Shown: positions 45,243 to 53,322 of the stretch, one piece after another | Position numbering within the stretch: the first letter of the stretch is position 1 | How the letters are laid out: every line of letters starts with the position of its first letter | Assembly (NCBI GenBank): GCA_016184125.1 | Contig: JACPDG010000038.1 | Coordinates: 1-64,000 of the forward strand | DNA: 64,000 nucleotides | Reading direction: 5' to 3' | From: Candidatus Rokuibacteriota bacterium | GTDB taxonomy: Bacteria > Methylomirabilota > Methylomirabilia > Rokubacteriales > CSP1-6 | Program-made: the position numbers and the translations under genes | The notes under the pieces: generated by a model | Databases searched by the model: none | Seen by the model: only the letters and a program-made list of their open reading frames with translations | What the model was told of the DNA's origin: nothing

Positions 45243-46522
45243 GGCGCCTCCGCACGGAGCAGGAAGCGGCCCACGAGCTCGAGCGTCTCCTTCACGGCGC
45301 CGTGGCGCGCCGCGACCGCTTCGTACCCCGCCTGACCCATGCGCGCCGCGCGGTCGGCGTCGTCGAGGAGGACGCGTACTGCGGCCGCGAGCTGCTCGGC
45401 GTCGGCGACGCAGACGCCGCCGCCGCTCGCGAGCATGAGCGCGGCTGCGTCGCGGAAGTTCGCGGTGTGCGGTCCGAAGAGCACGGGCTTCTTTCGGAGC
45501 GCCGCCTCGAAGACGTTGTGGCCGCCGACGGGGACGAGGCTGCCCCCGACGAACACGAGATCGGCGACGGCGTAGAGCTGCGCGAGCTCTCCTACCGTGT
45601 CCAGCACGATCACCGCACCGTCGACGCGTGCCCGCGGCAGCTCGCTCCGGCGCACCGCGGGCCAGCCGTGGGTCGCCACCAGGCCGAGCACCTCGGGCAC
45701 GCGCTCGGGGTGCCGGGGCGCGATGACGAGGGTGAGGCCCGGCACGCGTGCGAGCGCCGCCGCGTGAGCCGCGAGCACCGCTTCCTCCTCGCCCGCGTGC
45801 GTGCTGCCAGCGATCCAGACGCGATCGCCGCCGCGGAACCCGAGGAGGCGTTGCCAGAGCTCGACCGAGCCGGCCAGGTCCGGGGTGGGCTCGTGCTTGA
45901 GGTTGCCGGTCACGACGACGCGCTCTGGCGCCGCGCCGAGCGCGATCATGCGACGCGCGTCCTCGTCCGACTGCATCGCGAAGACCGTGACGCACTCGAG
46001 CACCGGGCGCAGGAGCGACCGTGCGAGACGGTAGCGCGGGAACGAGCGGTTGGACAGTCGCCCGTTCGCGATCATGACCGGAATGCGCCGCGCGCGGAGG
46101 TGACGCAGCAGGTTCGGCCAGAGCTCCGTCTCCATGAGCACGACGAACGCGGGATCGATGGCGTCGACGGTGCGGCGGACGGCGCCGGGAAGGTCGAAGG
46201 GAAAAAATCGATGGGTCACGTCAGCGCCGTAGCGCGCGCGGACGACGCCGGCGCCGGTCTCCGTGGTCGTCGTCAGGACGAGCGGGAGCTCCGGATGGAG
46301 GCGTCGGAGCCCTCCGACGAGCGGCCCCGCCGTGATCGCCTCGCCGACCGACACCGCGTGGATCCATCCGGAGCGTGTCGCCGGGCGGCCGTCCGTGCCG
46401 AGGCCCAGGCGCGCGCCGAGGTTGAGCGGCACGCCGTGCACCAGGCGGCGCGTGAGCGCGCGCGGGGCGTAGCCGGCGACGAGCGCCGCGGTCGCGACCG
46501 CCGTGTAGATCCCGTAGATCAC
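45239..46522 (-). CDS. waaA: 3-deoxy-D-manno-octulosonic acid transferase
   Basis: This 427-residue GT30 enzyme has an N-terminal membrane anchor and IHAVSVGEAITAGPLV. LVLTTTTETGA, LMETELWPNLLRHL, IANGRLSNRSF and VFVGGSLVPVGGHNVFEAA follow. It puts Kdo on lipid IVA. Whether it adds one or two residues cannot be told. The gap of about 110 bases to the acyltransferase upstream holds a hairpin repeat. Confidence 0.94.
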   Translation of the reverse strand: MIYGIYTAVATAALVAGYAPRALTRRLVHGVPLNLGARLGLGTDGRPATRSGWIHAVSVGEAITAGPLVGGLRRLHPELPLVLTTTTETGAGVVRARYGADVTHRFFPFDLPGAVRRTVDAIDPAFVVLMETELWPNLLRHLRARRIPVMIANGRLSNRSFPRYRLARSLLRPVLECVTVFAMQSDEDARRMIALGAAPERVVVTGNLKHEPTPDLAGSVELWQRLLGFRGGDRVWIAGSTHAGEEEAVLAAHAAALARVPGLTLVIAPRHPERVPEVLGLVATHGWPAVRRSELPRARVDGAVIVLDTVGELAQLYAVADLVFVGGSLVPVGGHNVFEAALRKKPVLFGPHTANFRDAAALMLASGGGVCVADAEQLAAAVRVLLDDADRAARMGQAGYEAVAARHGAVKETLELVGRFLLRAEAP

Positions 46523-46544
46523 GCGGTCCTCGGGGCCCTGAAGG

Positions 46545-46629
46545 AATCGGGTCCCGAGCCGCGCCCCGGGTTTCCCGGGGCGTGTGCGAGCGTTTGGGGG
46601 GTTTGGGGGGCCATATCGGGGCCCCCCAT
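46545..46629. repeat. GC-rich hairpin repeat, locus i (between acyltransferase and waaA)
   Basis: This is a short unit: GAATCGGGTCCCGAGCCGCG, a CCCCGGGTTTCCCGGGG hairpin, then GGGGGGCCATATCGGGGCCC. It is intergenic, between the stop at 46634 and the waaA start at 46522. Confidence 0.82.
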
Positions 46630-46633
46630 GATC

Positions 46634-47332
46634 TCAGACGAGCCCATCCGCCGCGTCCGTCACCGCGTCGAGCGCGGCGCCGAGCTCGTGCGACGCGCGC
46701 TCCCGATCGGCCCCGCGCGGCAGGTCGACGGGCGCGCCGAACACGACCGCGGCGCGAGCGAGCGGCAGCGGGATCTGGAACCGGTCCCAGGTCGCGAGCT
46801 GGATCGCCGGCCGCGCGGCGAACGCGAGCGGGACGACGGGGCTCCCGGTGAGCGCGGCGAGCGCCGCGACACCCGGCTGCATGGTGCGCGCCGGCCCACG
46901 CGGACCGTCGGGCACGACCACGACGTCCTCGCCGTCGCGCAGGACGCCGGCGAGTGCCCTGACCGCGGCGGCGCCGCCGCGCGACGACGAGCCGCGCACG
47001 GCAGGCAGACCGAAGCGAGCCGCGTAGCGCGCGATGAGATCGCCGTCTCGCGAGCGGCTGGCAAGGACCGTGGCGCGTCGTGCGCCGCGCGTCCGCCGCA
47101 GCCGCGCGTTCGCCCACGGCATCATCAGGATGCGGCCGTGCCAGGCGATGTAGATGATGGGGCGCCCGGCACGCCACAGCGGTACCACCGCTTCGGTGCC
47201 GACGACGGCGAGCCTGAGCGTCGCGCCGAGCCCGCGCACGGCGTGCGCCGCGATCGGCGGCAGCACGCGATGCGCGAGCGGCGCTCGCGGGACGTCCTCA
47301 TCGGCGTGCGGCGCGGCGAACACCGTCGTCAT
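46634..47332 (-). CDS. DUF374 lysophospholipid acyltransferase-like protein
   Basis: This 232-residue protein has IYIAWHGRILMMPW, ATVLASRSRDGDLIARYAAR, VRGSSSRGGAAAVRAL and VVVPDGPRGPARTMQPG, the DUF374 pattern related to LpxL-type acyltransferases. Position between lpxB and waaA suggests it acylates a lipid A precursor or a related lipid. No classical lpxL is in the window. ATG 47332 overlaps the lpxB stop (ATGA). Confidence 0.83.
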   Translation of the reverse strand: MTTVFAAPHADEDVPRAPLAHRVLPPIAAHAVRGLGATLRLAVVGTEAVVPLWRAGRPIIYIAWHGRILMMPWANARLRRTRGARRATVLASRSRDGDLIARYAARFGLPAVRGSSSRGGAAAVRALAGVLRDGEDVVVVPDGPRGPARTMQPGVAALAALTGSPVVPLAFAARPAIQLATWDRFQIPLPLARAAVVFGAPVDLPRGADRERASHELGAALDAVTDAADGLV

Positions 47333-48480
47333 GCCGCGGTCGCCAGCACCCACGCCGCCGCGCGCGCACCGACGCCGGGCTCGCCCAGCTCGCGGCCCAT
47401 CTCGCCGAAGGCGTCGCGCTGCGCGTCGCGCGCCCCGGTGTCCTCGATGAGACGGAGCGCCTCGGCGGCGAGGTGCTCGCCGGTCGCTCGCGCCTGGTAG
47501 AGCTCCGGGACGACCGCGCGGCCGAGCACGAGGTTCGCGAGGCTGATCCACGGCACACGGACGAGCAGGCGGGCCATCGCCTCGGTCGTGCGCGACACCC
47601 GGTAGCACACGACCATCGGCGTTCCCAGCAACGCGGCTTCGAGCGTCGCCGTGCCGGATGCGACGAGGAGCACATCGGAGGCTCGCATCACGGCGTGGGC
47701 CCGGTCGGGGAACACGGTGATCTCGGGCGCGGCCGCGTGCCCCTCGGGCCCGGCCGCGTGCCCCTCGGGCGTTCCGCGAATCTCCCCGAGGGCTCCGGCG
47801 GCGATCGTCGGGGCCAGGCCGAGGACGAAGCGGGCGGTCGGATGGACGGCGGCGATGCGGGCCGCCGCGTCGCGCATCGCGGGCATCACGCGCGCGATCT
47901 CCTCGCGGCGACTGCCGGGCAGCAGACCGATCGTGAGCTCGTCCACGAGGCCGAGCGCGCGGCGCGCGACGGCGCGCGACGGGGCACCGACCAGCGCATC
48001 GAGGATCGGATGCCCGACGAACTCGACGGGCACACGGGCCCGGCGGTAGAACGCCGGCTCGAACGGGAACACCGCGAGGACGAGCGAGACGAGCTTCCGC
48101 ATCGTCTCGACGCGTCTCGCCCGCCACGCCCACACCTGGGGCGGGATGAAGTAGACGACCGGGACGCCGGCGCGATGCGCGACGCGAGCAAGCCGCAGGT
48201 TGAAGTCGGGGAAATCGATGACCACGAGCGCGCCGGGGCGTCGCTCGTCGAGCGCGGCCGCCAGGTGGCGATACGCCCGCCACAGCCGGGGCAGGCGGCC
48301 GATGGCCTCGCTGCCGCCCACGACAGCCGCGGCGGTGACGTCCTCCAGCAACTCGACGCCGGCCTCCGACATCCGGCGGCCTCCCATGCCGAAGAGCGGT
48401 CGCTCGGGGGCGAGCGTCGCGAGGGCCTGCGCGAGGGTCGCCCCGTGGAGGTCGCCGGACGCTTCACCGGCCACCAGCAT
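47329..48480 (-). CDS. lpxB: Lipid-A-disaccharide synthase
   Basis: This 383-residue GT19 enzyme condenses UDP-diacylglucosamine with lipid X. MLVAGEASGDLHGATLAQAL, FGMGGRRMSEAGVELLED, VVIDFPDFNLRLARVAHRAG and VYFIPPQVWAWRARRV are family blocks, as are LPGSRREEI and ASGTATLEAALLGTPMVV. A 7-residue tandem (PEGHAAG, PEGHAAA) is inserted in a loop around residue 250. ATG 48480 is the natural start. The frame is open upstream through two hairpin repeats. Confidence 0.94.
   Translation of the reverse strand: MLVAGEASGDLHGATLAQALATLAPERPLFGMGGRRMSEAGVELLEDVTAAAVVGGSEAIGRLPRLWRAYRHLAAALDERRPGALVVIDFPDFNLRLARVAHRAGVPVVYFIPPQVWAWRARRVETMRKLVSLVLAVFPFEPAFYRRARVPVEFVGHPILDALVGAPSRAVARRALGLVDELTIGLLPGSRREEIARVMPAMRDAAARIAAVHPTARFVLGLAPTIAAGALGEIRGTPEGHAAGPEGHAAAPEITVFPDRAHAVMRASDVLLVASGTATLEAALLGTPMVVCYRVSRTTEAMARLLVRVPWISLANLVLGRAVVPELYQARATGEHLAAEALRLIEDTGARDAQRDAFGEMGRELGEPGVGARAAAWVLATAA
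47726..47770. repeat. 21-base tandem in lpxB
   Basis: Two copies of GGCCGCGTGCCCCTCGGGC with two more bases each encode PEGHAA(G/A) twice. The unit length equals the 7-codon tandems in mutS and lolC/E. Confidence 0.65.
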
Positions 48481-48524
48481 GATCGGCCGGTGAACGTCGC
48501 CAGAACGCGTGAACGAACCGTGCT

Positions 48525-48691
48525 CCCGAGGAGCGGCCCGGGTTTCCCGGGCCGCTTCCGAGCCGCCAATGGGGGGCATGGGGGGCATCGATAGTCCCCC
48601 CATGATCAAATCCGGTTGCCGAGGAGCGCCACGGCTGTGCCGGGGCGCTCCGAGCGCGGGGGGTATGGGGGGCATCGATAGTCCCCCCATG
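48525..48691. repeat. GC-rich hairpin repeats, locus j (two units, lpxI-lpxB junction)
   Basis: Two short units (48525-48603 and 48606-48691) each end GGGGGGCATCGATAGTCCCC + CCATG. The first has the GGCCCGGGTTTCCCGGGCC stem, the second the GGAGCGCCACGGC / GGGGCGCTCC stem. They fill the gap between lpxI and lpxB. Confidence 0.88.
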
Positions 48692-49492
48692 TCAATCGAC
48701 GCCGACGAGCGAGATTCCGCTCCGGTCCGCCGCCTCCACCATCGACTCCCGCTCGAGCAGGAGCACGCGCCCTGCCTCCACGCCGATCGTGGCGACGCCG
48801 CCTTCCGCGGCCGCACGCACGGTGTCCGGACCGATCGTCGGGGTATCGAAGCGGTAGTCGTTGTCGCGTGCGACCGCCTTCGCAACCACCGCACCTCGTC
48901 CAGCGAGCGCCGCGCCCCGGCGCACCGCCTCGGTCGTCCCCTCGAGCGCTTCGACAGCGGCCACCACCCCCTGCCTGAGCACAACGGTTTGTCCGACGCC
49001 AAGGTCGGCGCAGCGCCGCGCCAGCGCGAGGCCCCGGCGCACGTCGTCCCACTCGGCGTCGGTCGGCTTGCGGGTCGTCCAGCACCCGGCGCCCTCGATC
49101 CAGTCACCGAGGAAGGCGCGCTGGTCGAGGACCTCGATGCCGAGCGCGGCGAGCGTCGACACCACGGTTTCCGCGAGCGGCCGCTCGGCGAGCGACCCTG
49201 CCGAGGCGGCGATCGCGCGACCGACGTGATCGCCCGCCCGTACCCGCAGCACGTCCCCCAGCCAGAACTTACCCGAGAACAGCGCCGCGGCCACGCGTTC
49301 CTCGGCGAGCGTCGCGAGCACCGGGGCGAGGTCGGCGAGCCGGCTCGTGACGGTGCGATCGGCGTGCGCGTCGAGCCCGGGGGCGTCGCCGAAGGCGAAC
49401 GCGACGACGCGCCAGCCCCGCCGTCGCGCCTGCGCGGCCATCCGCGCCGGCAGCACGCCGGCGCCGCACATCAAGCCGAGCGCGCGCCCCAC
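48692..49492 (-). CDS. lpxI: UDP-2,3-diacylglucosamine diphosphatase LpxI
   Basis: This 266-residue protein (DUF1009) has LGLMCGAGVLPARMAAQAR, GKFWLGDVLRVRAGD, DQRAFLGDWIEGAGCWT and DNDYRFDTPTIGPDTV. It hydrolyses UDP-diacylglucosamine to lipid X, replacing LpxH. GTG 49492 fits the usual family N-terminus. ATG 49471, coupled as TGATG to the gene before it, is an alternative. Order lpxA-oxidoreductase-lpxI-lpxB is typical for lpxI genomes. Confidence 0.92.
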   Translation of the reverse strand: MGRALGLMCGAGVLPARMAAQARRRGWRVVAFAFGDAPGLDAHADRTVTSRLADLAPVLATLAEERVAAALFSGKFWLGDVLRVRAGDHVGRAIAASAGSLAERPLAETVVSTLAALGIEVLDQRAFLGDWIEGAGCWTTRKPTDAEWDDVRRGLALARRCADLGVGQTVVLRQGVVAAVEALEGTTEAVRRGAALAGRGAVVAKAVARDNDYRFDTPTIGPDTVRAAAEGGVATIGVEAGRVLLLERESMVEAADRSGISLVGVD

Positions 49493-50496
49493 GGACCGTA
49501 GGCGGCGAGCGCGACCTCGCCCCGGCCGTCCCGGATGAGGCGCTCGATCTCGAGCGCCATCGCGAGCGACCGCAGATCCTCGACCTCGGGCAGCTCCACG
49601 GTGTTCCCCGCCCGCGCCCGGCGGCGGGCGTCGATGAGGTGGAGGATCTCGAGCTTGAGGGGGTTCTCCTTGTGCACGCGCAGGTGCTCGACGAAGGACG
49701 CCTGGCGGTAGCGGATCGCTTCGCGGTTGAGCGTGTACTCCTGCGCGGCCCGCCGGTGGATCTGGATGTCCTGGTCGGTGTAGTCGAGGACGATGTACGC
49801 GTCCGGCTGCGTGATCGCGAGCGTCCGGATCTTCTCCTCGGTCGCACGGCTCGCGGTCATCGACGCGAGCGTCCCCGACTCGAACCCGATCTGGACGTTC
49901 GCGACGTCGGCGACCTCCGAGTGCACCGCGGACCCGGCCGCGGCGATGCGCAGCGGCGGCGAGTCGACGAGCGCGAGCACGATGTCCAGGTCGTGGATCA
50001 TCAGGTCCATGACGACGGTGTCCTTCTGGACACGGGGCACGAACGGTCCCAGGCGGCGTGATTCGATGAGGATGGGCCGGTCGACGATCTTCTTGAGCTC
50101 CTGCACCGCGCCGTTGAACCGCTCCACGTGGCCGACGTGCAGCATGACGCCGGTGCGGCGCGCGATCGCGAACAGCTCCCGGGCCTCCTCGATCGTGGGC
50201 GTCATCGGTTTCTCCACGAGCACGCTCACGCCCGCCTCCAGCAGGTCGCGCGTGACGTGGAAGTGCTGCTCCGTGGGCACCGCGACGCTCGCCACGTCGA
50301 CCCGTCCGATGAGGTCGCGGTGATCGTCGAGGACGCGCGTGTCGTAGTGCGCGGCGACCTTCGCCGCACGGTCCCGGTCGAGGTCCACCACCCCCACCAG
50401 ATCCACGTCCCAGAGCTCGGCGTAGACGAGGATGTGGTACTGGCCCATGTGGCCCGCGCCGACCACGCCGGCGCGGATACGTTCGGGTCTGGACAT
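49471..50496 (-). CDS. Gfo/Idh/MocA-family oxidoreductase in the lpx cluster
   Basis: This 341-residue NAD(P)-dependent protein has AGVVGAGHMGQYHILVYAEL, VPTEQHFHVTRDLLEAGVSV, LVEKPMT, HVGHVERFNGAVQEL and MDLMIHDLDIVLAL. Genes of this family between lpxA and lpxI may act on a UDP-GlcNAc-type sugar. GnnA of Acidithiobacillus (with aminotransferase GnnB) makes UDP-GlcNAc3N for lipid A. No gnnB-like gene is visible, so the role is uncertain. Confidence 0.85.
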   Translation of the reverse strand: MSRPERIRAGVVGAGHMGQYHILVYAELWDVDLVGVVDLDRDRAAKVAAHYDTRVLDDHRDLIGRVDVASVAVPTEQHFHVTRDLLEAGVSVLVEKPMTPTIEEARELFAIARRTGVMLHVGHVERFNGAVQELKKIVDRPILIESRRLGPFVPRVQKDTVVMDLMIHDLDIVLALVDSPPLRIAAAGSAVHSEVADVANVQIGFESGTLASMTASRATEEKIRTLAITQPDAYIVLDYTDQDIQIHRRAAQEYTLNREAIRYRQASFVEHLRVHKENPLKLEILHLIDARRRARAGNTVELPEVEDLRSLAMALEIERLIRDGRGEVALAAYGPWGARSA

Positions 50497-51461
50497 CAGG
50501 CCATCCTTTCCGGCTGAGCGCCGTCCGCCCCGCTCTCGGCGCCGTCCGCCCCGCTCTCGGCGCCGTCCGCGGCGCTCTCGGTGCCGTCCGCGGCGCTCTC
50601 GGTGCCGTCCGCAACAGGCTGCGCCGCCGACTCAGTTCGAGCAACAATCGACCGCCCCGTCGGTCGATTGTTGCTGGAACTCTCCCGCGGCGGCCCGCAG
50701 ATCCCGCGCCGGGCGCCGAGCACGAACTCGGCCAGCCGGCGGACCGCGGCGCGGTCGCCGAGCTCCTCCCGGATGCGCTCCGCGGCCGTCCGTGGCGCGA
50801 GTCCGCTCCGGTAGAGGATACGATAGGCGTCCTGGAGCGCCCGCCGATCGTCGGGCGGCATCCCGGCCCGCCGGAGTCCGATCACGTTGACTCCCCGAGC
50901 GGTCGCCGGTGAGCCGTCGACGAGGAGGTACGGCGGGACGTCGGCGACGACCTTCGCGCAGCCGCCCACGTACGCGTGCTCACCGACGCGCGTGAAGGGA
51001 TGGAGCCCGCTGAGGCCGCCGATCGTGGCACGGTCACCCACCTCGCAGTGGCCGGTGATCCCCGCGTAGTTGATCACGATCACCTCGTCCCCGAGCCGGC
51101 AATCGTGGGCGACGTGGCTGCCGCTCATGAGCAGGCAGTCACGGCCGATCTCGGTCCAGCCGTCGGGGGTCGTCGCGCGGTGAATCGTCACGTGCTCGCG
51201 CACGACCGTGCCGCCGCCGATCCTGACGCCCGACCGCGTGTCGGGCGTGAACTTCAAGTCCTGCGGCACGCCTCCGACGACGGACCCGTGGCCGATGCTC
51301 GCGCGCGCGCCCACCTCGAGCCATCCTTCGAGGACGACATGATGGCCGATCTCCACGCCGGCATCCAGCGTGACGTGCGGGCCGATCACCGAGAACGCGC
51401 CGATGACGACGCCCTCGCCCAGGCGGGCGCGCGCGTCGACGATGGCGGTCGGGTGAATCAC
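50496..51461 (-). CDS. lpxA: Acyl-ACP-UDP-GlcNAc acyltransferase with extra C-terminal tail
   Basis: This 321-residue left-handed beta-helix protein starts at GTG 51461 ([20 protein letters not shown]). [20 protein letters not shown] contains the catalytic-His region, and [20 protein letters not shown] is the C-terminal helical domain. Usual length is about 260. The extra about 60 residues include [16 protein letters not shown] from a 46-base palindrome and then four to five 7-residue units of the ADG(T/A)ES(A/G) kind. GTGA overlap with lpxD. Confidence 0.93.
   Translation of the reverse strand: MIHPTAIVDARARLGEGVVIGAFSVIGPHVTLDAGVEIGHHVVLEGWLEVGARASIGHGSVVGGVPQDLKFTPDTRSGVRIGGGTVVREHVTIHRATTPDGWTEIGRDCLLMSGSHVAHDCRLGDEVIVINYAGITGHCEVGDRATIGGLSGLHPFTRVGEHAYVGGCAKVVADVPPYLLVDGSPATARGVNVIGLRRAGMPPDDRRALQDAYRILYRSGLAPRTAAERIREELGDRAAVRRLAEFVLGARRGICGPPRESSSNNRPTGRSIVARTESAAQPVADGTESAADGTESAADGAESGADGAESGADGAQPERMA
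50517..50612. repeat. 21-base tandem in the lpxA 3' end
   Basis: Four to five copies of a 21-base unit (GCCGTCCGC(C/G)(C/G)CGCTCTCGG) encode [14 protein letters not shown]-type repeats at the LpxA C-terminus. Confidence 0.8.
50635..50680. repeat. 46-base near-palindrome, copy 3 (in lpxA tail)
   Basis: The arms GTTCGAGCAACAATCGACCG and CGGTCGATTGTTGCTGGAAC pair with few mismatches. In the lpxA frame it reads [16 protein letters not shown], the same frame as the scpB copy. Confidence 0.88.
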
Positions 51462-52687
51462 ACGTTGCCCTCGTCGGCGGTGCGGTCAGGGTCCGTGGAC
51501 GTATCCGGTGGTCGAGGAGCGCCACGGCTTTGTCGGGTGCGTCCGCGCACCACGGGTGCGTCCGCGCACCCCACGGGTGCGTCCGCGCACCCCCCCGGGG
51601 GCGCTCCGAGCGTGCGGGGCTTGGGGGGCTTCGATAGTCCCCCCATGATCTCGGTCGCGACACGCTCGAGCTCGGCGAGCCGCCGCTCGAGCTCCCTGAC
51701 CTTCTTCAGGAGATCCGGCAGACGGTCGCCGGCGAGCATGATCCGCTTGGCGTGCGTCAGCCGCCGGGCCGGGGTGCCGAGCAGCCGCTCGCCCGGCGGG
51801 ACGTCCGCGTGGATGCCCGACTGCGCGGCGACCATGGTGCCATCGCCGATCGTGACGTGGTCCGCCACCCCCACCTGGCCGCCGAGCACGACGCCGCGGC
51901 CGAGACGCGATGATCCGGAGACGCCGACCTGCGCGACGAGGATCGCGTGCTCGCCGACGTCCACGTTGTGGCCGATCTGGACGAGGTTGTCGATCTTCGT
52001 GCCGCGCCGAACGATCGTGGTACCGAGCATCGCGCGATCGATGGTCGTGTTCGCGCCGATCTCGACGTCGTCCTCGATGATCACCGTGCCCACGTGCGGG
52101 ATCTTCCGGTGGTGGCTGCCGTCGAACGCGTAGCCGAAGCCGTCGGCACCGATCACGGCGCCAGCGTGCACCGTCACGTGCCGGCCGATCCTGACACCGG
52201 GATAGAGGACGACACCGGGGTGGAGCTCGGAGCCCTCGCCCACCTCGACGCCCGCGCCCACGTAGGCGAGCGGATGGATGCGCGCCGAGGCGCCGACGAC
52301 CGCGGCCGACTCGACGACGGCGAGCGCACCGACGGACGCCGACGGGGCGATGCGCGCGTCGCTCGCCACGACGGCGGCGGGATGGACCCCGGGCGTCGTC
52401 TCGGCGCGCGGGTAGAAGAGCAGGAGCAGGTCGATCAGGGCCTGCTGTGGCCGGTCACAGCGGAGCACGGGGGCGGGCAGCTCTCCCGCGTCCGCGGCGG
52501 CGAGGAACGCGCCGGCCCGCGACGTCCGCGCGGCGTCGCGGTACCGCAGATCGGTGAGGAACGAGATGTCGTCGGGTCCTGCGGCGTCGAGCGGCGCGAT
52601 GCCACTCACCACGCGTGACGCGTCCCCCTCGAGCGTCGCGCCGAGGGCGTCCGCGAGCGCGCCCAGCGTGAAGCGTGGAGACGCCAT
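51458..52687 (-). CDS. lpxD: UDP-3-O-acylglucosamine N-acyltransferase with repeat-encoded end
   Basis: This 409-residue protein has an N-terminal uridine-binding domain ([20 protein letters not shown]) and a long hexapeptide beta-helix ([20 protein letters not shown] with the catalytic region). A C-terminal helix ([20 protein letters not shown]) follows. Usual length is about 345. The rest ([18 protein letters not shown] and so on) is read from a hairpin repeat (51505-51648) and still ends in a GTGA overlap with lpxA. It acts between OmpH and LpxA in the cluster; fabZ, usual at this junction, is missing. Confidence 0.93.
   Translation of the reverse strand: MASPRFTLGALADALGATLEGDASRVVSGIAPLDAAGPDDISFLTDLRYRDAARTSRAGAFLAAADAGELPAPVLRCDRPQQALIDLLLLFYPRAETTPGVHPAAVVASDARIAPSASVGALAVVESAAVVGASARIHPLAYVGAGVEVGEGSELHPGVVLYPGVRIGRHVTVHAGAVIGADGFGYAFDGSHHRKIPHVGTVIIEDDVEIGANTTIDRAMLGTTIVRRGTKIDNLVQIGHNVDVGEHAILVAQVGVSGSSRLGRGVVLGGQVGVADHVTIGDGTMVAAQSGIHADVPPGERLLGTPARRLTHAKRIMLAGDRLPDLLKKVRELERRLAELERVATEIMGGLSKPPKPRTLGAPPGGCADAPVGCADAPVVRGRTRQSRGAPRPPDTSTDPDRTADEGNV
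51505..51648. repeat. GC-rich hairpin repeat, locus k (lpxD 3' end)
   Basis: This is the longest internal form: TCCGGTGGTCGAGGAGCGCC, three TGCGTCCGCGCACC direct repeats separated by ACGGG, then GGGGCGCTCC, GGCTTGGGGGGCTTCGATAG and TCCCCCCATG. It is translated as the LpxD C-terminus. Confidence 0.9.
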
Positions 52688-52692
52688 CGACG

Positions 52693-53292
52693 TTACCTCT
52701 TCCCCTTGTCCCCCTTGTCCTTCGACGTCGACTCCTGGTCGTAGGCTCGGATGATCTCGTTCGTGACGTCGGCGGACGCCGAGGCGAACGCCACGCCCGC
52801 CTCGCGGCGCTCGAGGATGAGCAGGTAGTTGCCGTCCTTGCCCAGCCGGTCGATGACGACGTAGACCTCGCGCAGCACGCGCTGCAGTAGCTGCTGCTCC
52901 TTCTTCTCGAGGTCCTTCCGGAAGTCGTCCGACTGGCGCGCCCAGTCGCGGCGCTTCCGGTCGTAGCTCTCCTCTTTCTCGCGCCGCGTCTCCGCGGTCA
53001 TCAAGGGGCCCTTCTTCTCGATCTCCTCGCGGAGCTTCTCGAGCTCCTGCCGCTTGCCGTCGAGCTCCTTCTGCATGACCGCCCGCTCGCGCTCGAGCTG
53101 CTCGCGGGCAGTGACGCCGGCCGCGGAGCGGGCGAGGACGCGCTGGACGTCCACGACGCCGACGCGGGTCGCCGGGGTCGTCGCCGCCGGGGCGGCGGCT
53201 GGCGCGGGACGGGGCGGAGCTTGCGCTTCGGCCGCCACCGACGCGATCAGCGTGGCGGCGACGGCGGCGAGCGCGTGATGCCGTACGTTCAT
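52693..53292 (-). CDS. OmpH/Skp-family periplasmic chaperone
   Basis: This 199-residue protein has a signal peptide (residues 1-24, ending VAAEAQA), a Pro/Ala linker, [16 protein letters not shown] and a long Lys/Glu-rich coiled coil ([20 protein letters not shown]). It closes with a short body domain ([17 protein letters not shown]). Skp chaperones escort outer membrane proteins to BamA, encoded just upstream. It ends 6 bases before lpxD. Confidence 0.88.
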   Translation of the reverse strand: MNVRHHALAAVAATLIASVAAEAQAPPRPAPAAAPAATTPATRVGVVDVQRVLARSAAGVTAREQLERERAVMQKELDGKRQELEKLREEIEKKGPLMTAETRREKEESYDRKRRDWARQSDDFRKDLEKKEQQLLQRVLREVYVVIDRLGKDGNYLLILERREAGVAFASASADVTNEIIRAYDQESTSKDKGDKGKR

Positions 53293-53322
53293 GCAGGTCC
53301 TCCTGCGGCCGTCGCGCCGCCG

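Noticed and set aside
49269-49847. An Arg/Ser/Thr-rich 192-codon frame within the oxidoreductase gene
   Set aside because: It overlaps the conserved Gfo/Idh/MocA frame on the same strand and has no domain.
12600-51650. Short spaced direct repeats (TGCGTCCGCGCACC) as a CRISPR array
   Set aside because: Units are adjacent or 5 bases apart with no variable spacers, lie inside dispersed elements and partly in coding frames, and no cas gene is present.
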